Origin: JBNKEI01 sp050288705
GTDB lineage: Bacteria; Myxococcota; Myxococcia; Myxococcales; UBA5297
Reading direction: 5' to 3'
Length of the DNA stretch: 17,833 nt
Assembly: GCA_050288705.1 (NCBI GenBank)
Contig: JBNKEI010000100.1
Location: 1 to 17,833 of the forward strand
Within the stretch, counting starts at the first letter, position 1; each line of letters begins with the position of its first letter. A program made the translations under genes and the position numbers. The notes under the pieces are model-generated. The model saw nothing but the letters and a program-made list of their open reading frames with translations. It ran no database searches and was not told the origin of the DNA. Shown here in pieces: positions 15,501-17,833 of this stretch.

Positions 15501-17369
15501 CCCCAATTTCTTCGCGAAGGTGATCAGGCATCTGGCAGTGTACGAATTGCTGCGAGTGAGAAAGCATCCCGACCGCTTTCTTGGAACCTATCTATAGCCA
15601 ACTCGTCTGGTCTTGCTGGGTCGGAAATCGCGGAGAAAGTAATTGTTGAGCCAGGCCAAGAAAAAATTATTACCTTTCCTTTACTGGCGGCGCAACCAAG
15701 CTTGGGAAAAATTAAACTTAGCGGGGTAGGCGAAACCCAAATCAAAGACCAAAGATTGCTACCGGTTGCTTTGTCGGGAATGCAAGAAACCGTGGAAGTA
15801 AAGCGAGAAAGAGGTGGAAAGCTAGCTCTTAGTTTAGCTGATGGCGTCCAGGTAGAATCAGCCGAGCTGTTGTTGCAGCCAACCCTATTAGACGTAATGC
15901 TTACGCAAGTAAGGGAACTGCTTGATTATCCCCATGGATGCCTCGAGCAACTAGTAGCTTCCACTATTCCCAATTTGGCGGTTTATCAGGCGCTGAATCG
16001 AGTAAACGCCTTGCAAAAGCTTGACCCGCAGAGTCAAGCTTTGCTTGCTGAGGCACGTTCGCGGTCAGAGCAGGGACTACAGCAGATTCTTTCATTGTCG
16101 GTAAAAGGGGGTGGATTTACTTGGTTTCACGGATACTCTACTCCCTCCCTGCCGCTTACTCTTATCGCACTGGATGGATTAGCCCACGCCGTTGACGCAG
16201 GAGCGCTTAAACGAGACGATTCTCGCCTGGTAGAATCAATAAAATGGTTGGAATCGCAATCCGAACTTCCATTGGAAATGGAAGCCAGCCGCGGTTACGT
16301 TTTAGCTCGCTTACAAGGAAAAAATAAGGCCCCATTTGTGCGCGCTATGATTAGTAGGCAAGCAGAAATGGCCTCTCCCTACGATCCCTATTCAACTGCA
16401 TTAATGATTTTGGCAGCCAAACAAACAGGAGTTTCTGATGAACCAGAAATGAAACCAAAGATGGCTAAACTTGTACAAAGCAGTCAAGAAAGCTTTGCCA
16501 TGCCGGCTAATTACACTATTGATAGCCAAAAATATTGGGATTACCCGATTAGAAAAGCTGGTTTAATGGCAGTGGTAGCGCATGCTGCTGCCAAGTCGCC
16601 TTTAGATATTGCTTTAGCGCGGAGGCAATTAATTGATGTTCTTTCCTCGCCAAATCTCTCCACCTTTGATCGCAGTACTGCTTTGTTGCACAGTCTTTGG
16701 TTGATTGAAAAGGAAGCGAAAGATTGGAAAACTATTCCGGCGCCAATGGTAACAATTGACGGCAAAAAGCCAGGGGTAATAAAGGCTCGAGGTGCCGGAT
16801 ATGCTGTTAATTTGCCCAAAACATTTCAGAATGCAGTAATTGGTGATTTTGACGGAGTGGCCATTTTACGTGCCCAAGTGTACACTCCTTTAGAAAAAAT
16901 TCAGCCCCAATCTCAAGGAATGACCATTGAGCGCAACTATTATCTATTACGTCAAGACCAACTAAAAAAGCTAACCCCCGGAGAAGCAATTAATCAAGGC
17001 GAAGAAGTATTTGTAGAGCTGAAAATAAATGCTCATGATCAACCTAATTCCTCGCGCTCTGCTTATTACGTAGTAGAAGACGCCGTGCCCGCAGGTTTTG
17101 TTCCCCTAGTAGAAGATAAAGCATGGAGAGGGGCGCCTTGGCACTTGCCTTTGCAACACGAAGCTTTGCGAAAACGTTCGTTAAATCCCCAAAAGGCCAT
17201 TTTTTACTTTCAAGAGCCAACTTGGTGGAGCGCTAGTCCGCGAATGATTGGATATGTAATGCGGGCGCAATTTGCTGGTCAATTTGCTGCTCCGCCGGCT
17301 ACCGTGACTGACATGTATGCGGCCAATGTTTATGCCCGCAGTGCCTCTGCCAAATTGGTGGTTCGTTAG
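12585..17369 (+). CDS. Bacterial alpha-2-macroglobulin with thioester, in yfaS-type operon context
   Basis: 1594 residues, full family length. A hydrophilic head of about 20 residues precedes a hydrophobic signal (YLLFISFSFSIIALLFSG) ending in AYA (cleavage about residue 42). There is no lipobox, so it is predicted to be soluble and periplasmic. Macroglobulin beta domains follow, with the hallmark 'DRPIYKPGD' (324-332) and 'LGVVDKAIYAL'. The A2M domain begins near 905 ('DTAYWNSRIVTDQAGFARV', 'FLREGD'). The thioester domain follows, with 'YPHGCLEQ' (C1119, Q1122) and 'GGGFTWFHG'. The C-terminal receptor-like domain ends the protein. A loop-rich Gly/Ser/Glu segment (about 485-520) could include the bait region. 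Bacterial macroglobulins are thought to trap invading proteases after bait cleavage. The start has AGGAG 10 nt upstream. The gene context is yfaS/mag-like, although YfhM-class proteins are the ones I recall as carrying CxEQ. Confidence 0.93.
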   Translation: MNTYEGTDVSGTNSKSNGFRYLLFISFSFSIIALLFSGKAYAKPIYMTVGSSFSTQENPRVEVAFENHGPVELRILKPLSLDAFIKSQSNLRRAWKKPSTVFNPGHALSRGLNAVRSPDRFLLNAIDFKLRKELSSSLPNRKPETNAPLTKLAEGPAKLVQIPPEMKLIRSEWLNLDLGGQAQDFDVPGFSIGLQRSGFQERQVELAPLPAGLYLLQLVQGMVEGQVVMVVSDITAQIKQTDREILVRVAGRDQLPRANAEVTVFSPNGKISNNGKTNANGEIRLPVTDSKLLIKVTSGADVAIVDTDFYSTLAVTPDAYIYSDRPIYKPGDTVKFRGILRQPDSFLARLFSPSHREVTVQLVADTSTSANGSTRSLNTEVDEFGCFSGELRLPSNLEAGVFRISAQVDSQKHQAEARVQQYVKPTFYLEIASPDETVTPGQALRAKVKVRSYAGGTPAKSRYEFFLYRSLLDSPAWIDDAGMGGEGSEVTYGSTSTTEGMLSIPERLFSSAQQRISQGNGSGEDSWASAPLFNEQGEADVEIPVPQLQPGEERLPYKYTLSIRARDDQGTFANQSATFYLAPCEILGSVRPARKLVKIGSNLPIAIRATTLSGKSYAQASGKIEFVLRRADGSEKKLATQDFQVDAEGIWRGMVPAQEVGTVLARATLWDQRKQPCTAEASVLVIGNSSEPVAKVASLSVETGEGIVEPGDTAEVIALLPEGFGPQGKNQGPVWITLSGSKIFRTQMAYASNLTFVHRFAVEKQFGSAVYASLAYPTSSGRWEERTASFRIVPSQRTLRVTIQPSQLEVAPLGTQTVDLRVTDVHGKPVAAQVSLGVVDKAIYALQSEFRPRALDFFYPLGRNNVSTFYSTEFQGYGHGEQLAQMLAGAHKYAFSAIKPPVRQVNARDEDTAYWNSRIVTDQAGFARVSFPMPANQTLWVITAVAADASGRFGESTSEFASRGSMTLVASVPQFLREGDQASGSVRIAASEKASRPLSWNLSIANSSGLAGSEIAEKVIVEPGQEKIITFPLLAAQPSLGKIKLSGVGETQIKDQRLLPVALSGMQETVEVKRERGGKLALSLADGVQVESAELLLQPTLLDVMLTQVRELLDYPHGCLEQLVASTIPNLAVYQALNRVNALQKLDPQSQALLAEARSRSEQGLQQILSLSVKGGGFTWFHGYSTPSLPLTLIALDGLAHAVDAGALKRDDSRLVESIKWLESQSELPLEMEASRGYVLARLQGKNKAPFVRAMISRQAEMASPYDPYSTALMILAAKQTGVSDEPEMKPKMAKLVQSSQESFAMPANYTIDSQKYWDYPIRKAGLMAVVAHAAAKSPLDIALARRQLIDVLSSPNLSTFDRSTALLHSLWLIEKEAKDWKTIPAPMVTIDGKKPGVIKARGAGYAVNLPKTFQNAVIGDFDGVAILRAQVYTPLEKIQPQSQGMTIERNYYLLRQDQLKKLTPGEAINQGEEVFVELKINAHDQPNSSRSAYYVVEDAVPAGFVPLVEDKAWRGAPWHLPLQHEALRKRSLNPQKAIFYFQEPTWWSASPRMIGYVMRAQFAGQFAAPPATVTDMYAANVYARSASAKLVVR
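15939..15950 (+). other. Thioester motif CLEQ of the macroglobulin
   Basis: Codons TGC CTC GAG CAA encode C1119-L-E-Q1122 within YPHGCLEQ. Cys and Gln form the internal thioester that bonds covalently to targets in thioester-bearing macroglobulins and complement C3. Confidence 0.9.
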
Positions 17370-17451
17370 CTGCTCGTGGGTTCGTGGCCTGGGTCAGAAG
17401 GATTGCGAGTTCAACTAAGCAGTTTTTCATGGCATTTGATTAAGAGCTAGC

Positions 17452-17833
17452 TCACAGTCTTTCTATCTCCTCGGCGCTCAAGCCAGTAATGCCTTGAATT
17501 GTATCCAAAGGAATGCCAGACTCTTTCATTTTTGCAGCAGTTTTCATTACTCCCAGCTTTTCGCCTCTTTCCAAACCCAGCTTCTCACCCCTTTCCAAAC
17601 CCAGCTTCTCACCCCTTTCTAAGCCCAGTTTTTCACCTCTTTCCAAGCCTAGTTTTTCACCCTCCAGCCGTCCTATTCCATATGACGAGTCGACAAGACT
17701 TGCTTGGTAATGAAGGTTTTCCAGGTAGCGCTGATACTGGGCTTGCTCTTCCGGGGGAAGTTTTAGAACTTGTAATTTTTCGTTAGCCTCTTTTAACCCT
17801 CTGGCATGGAAATTTTCTTTGATTTCCTCGTTT
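17452..17833 (-). CDS. C-terminal part of an Rpn/PDDEXK_2-type nuclease (putative transposase), 5' end outside the window
   Basis: The minus-strand frame is open from the right edge to TGA at 17452 (126 codons). It shows the usual tail of Rpn-family (PDDEXK_2) proteins: a helical region ('HARGLKEANEKLQVLKLPPE', 'YQRYLENLHYQASL'), a Glu/Lys-rich repeat of GEKLGLER (four full units plus a fifth start), and a final 'TAAKMKESGIPLDTIQGITG' leading to 'LSAEEIERL'. The catalytic PD-(D/E)xK domain would lie beyond the edge. Rpn proteins are DNA endonucleases linked to recA-independent recombination and reported in phage defence. The gene is convergent with the macroglobulin, 82 bp away; this gap holds nothing I can call. 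Whether the gene is intact cannot be judged here. Confidence 0.8.
   Translation of the reverse strand, partial: NEEIKENFHARGLKEANEKLQVLKLPPEEQAQYQRYLENLHYQASLVDSSYGIGRLEGEKLGLERGEKLGLERGEKLGLERGEKLGLERGEKLGVMKTAAKMKESGIPLDTIQGITGLSAEEIERL
17555..17664 (-). repeat. 24-bp in-frame tandem repeat, about 4.6 units, in the Rpn-like gene
   Basis: Units at 17555-17578, 17579-17602, 17603-17626 and 17627-17650, with a partial unit to 17664. Each encodes GEKLGLER on the minus strand. The units differ by a few silent bases. Because 24 is a multiple of 3, gain or loss of a unit keeps the frame. Confidence 0.9.

Noticed and set aside
8019..17382. Shared 12-mer TGCTCGTGGGTT at 8019-8030 and 17371-17382
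   Set aside because: Several chance pairs of identical 12-mers are expected in a window of this size, and the flanks do not match.
17555..17664. Possible CRISPR-like array from the regular 24-bp repeats
   Set aside because: The units are contiguous with no spacers and encode an in-frame octapeptide.

Overview
The window looks like chromosomal DNA of a Gram-negative bacterium at roughly mid-40s percent GC. The evidence is a Rod-complex cluster, a periplasmic PpiD/SurA-type folding factor, several Sec signal peptides and a periplasmic alpha-2-macroglobulin operon. I cannot place the species. The anchored PpiD-like protein followed by maf and yggS suggests a deltaproteobacterial-type lineage (Myxococcota or Bdellovibrionota), but this is a weak inference. 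No rRNA, tRNA, CRISPR array or intact insertion sequence was found.

Left part (1-5873). On the minus strand lie mreC, mreD and the 5' part of mrdA (PBP2, running off the left edge), which build the lateral cell wall. mreB is not next to mreC. Instead mreC is divergent from a plus-strand operon of a ppiD-like membrane-anchored peptidyl-prolyl isomerase, maf (overlapping by 8 nt) and yggS. The 382-bp gap between mreD and mrdA is unusual. It holds a hairpin, a candidate promoter, and a second copy (37/41 identical) of the sequence that encodes the C-terminal end of MreD.

Middle part (5867-9264). A minus-strand orphan periplasmic solute-binding-like protein overlaps the 3' end of yggS tail to tail. 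A HIT/HinT nucleotide hydrolase gene follows on the minus strand, with two terminator-like hairpins beyond its end. Then come a small exported protein of unknown function (plus strand) and a long adenylate-kinase-like protein with an unrecognised C-terminal domain (minus strand).

Right part (9406-17369). A four-gene plus-strand operon matches the E. coli yfa set in a different order: DUF2135 (yfaP-like), DUF1175 (yfaT-like), DUF2138 (yfaA-like) and a 1594-residue alpha-2-macroglobulin (yfaS-like). The DUF2300 partner (yfaQ) is absent. The macroglobulin keeps an intact CLEQ thioester motif, which from memory of the literature is a trait of the other bacterial class (YfhM with PBP1C) and not of the yfaS/mag class. 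The DUF1175 protein has a Cys/His arrangement like an NlpC/P60 papain-fold enzyme. Together they look like a periplasmic protease-trapping or envelope-protection machine, and this is the most interesting system here.

Right edge (17452-17833). The minus strand carries the 3' end of an Rpn/PDDEXK_2-type nuclease gene, with a 24-bp in-frame tandem repeat in its tail.
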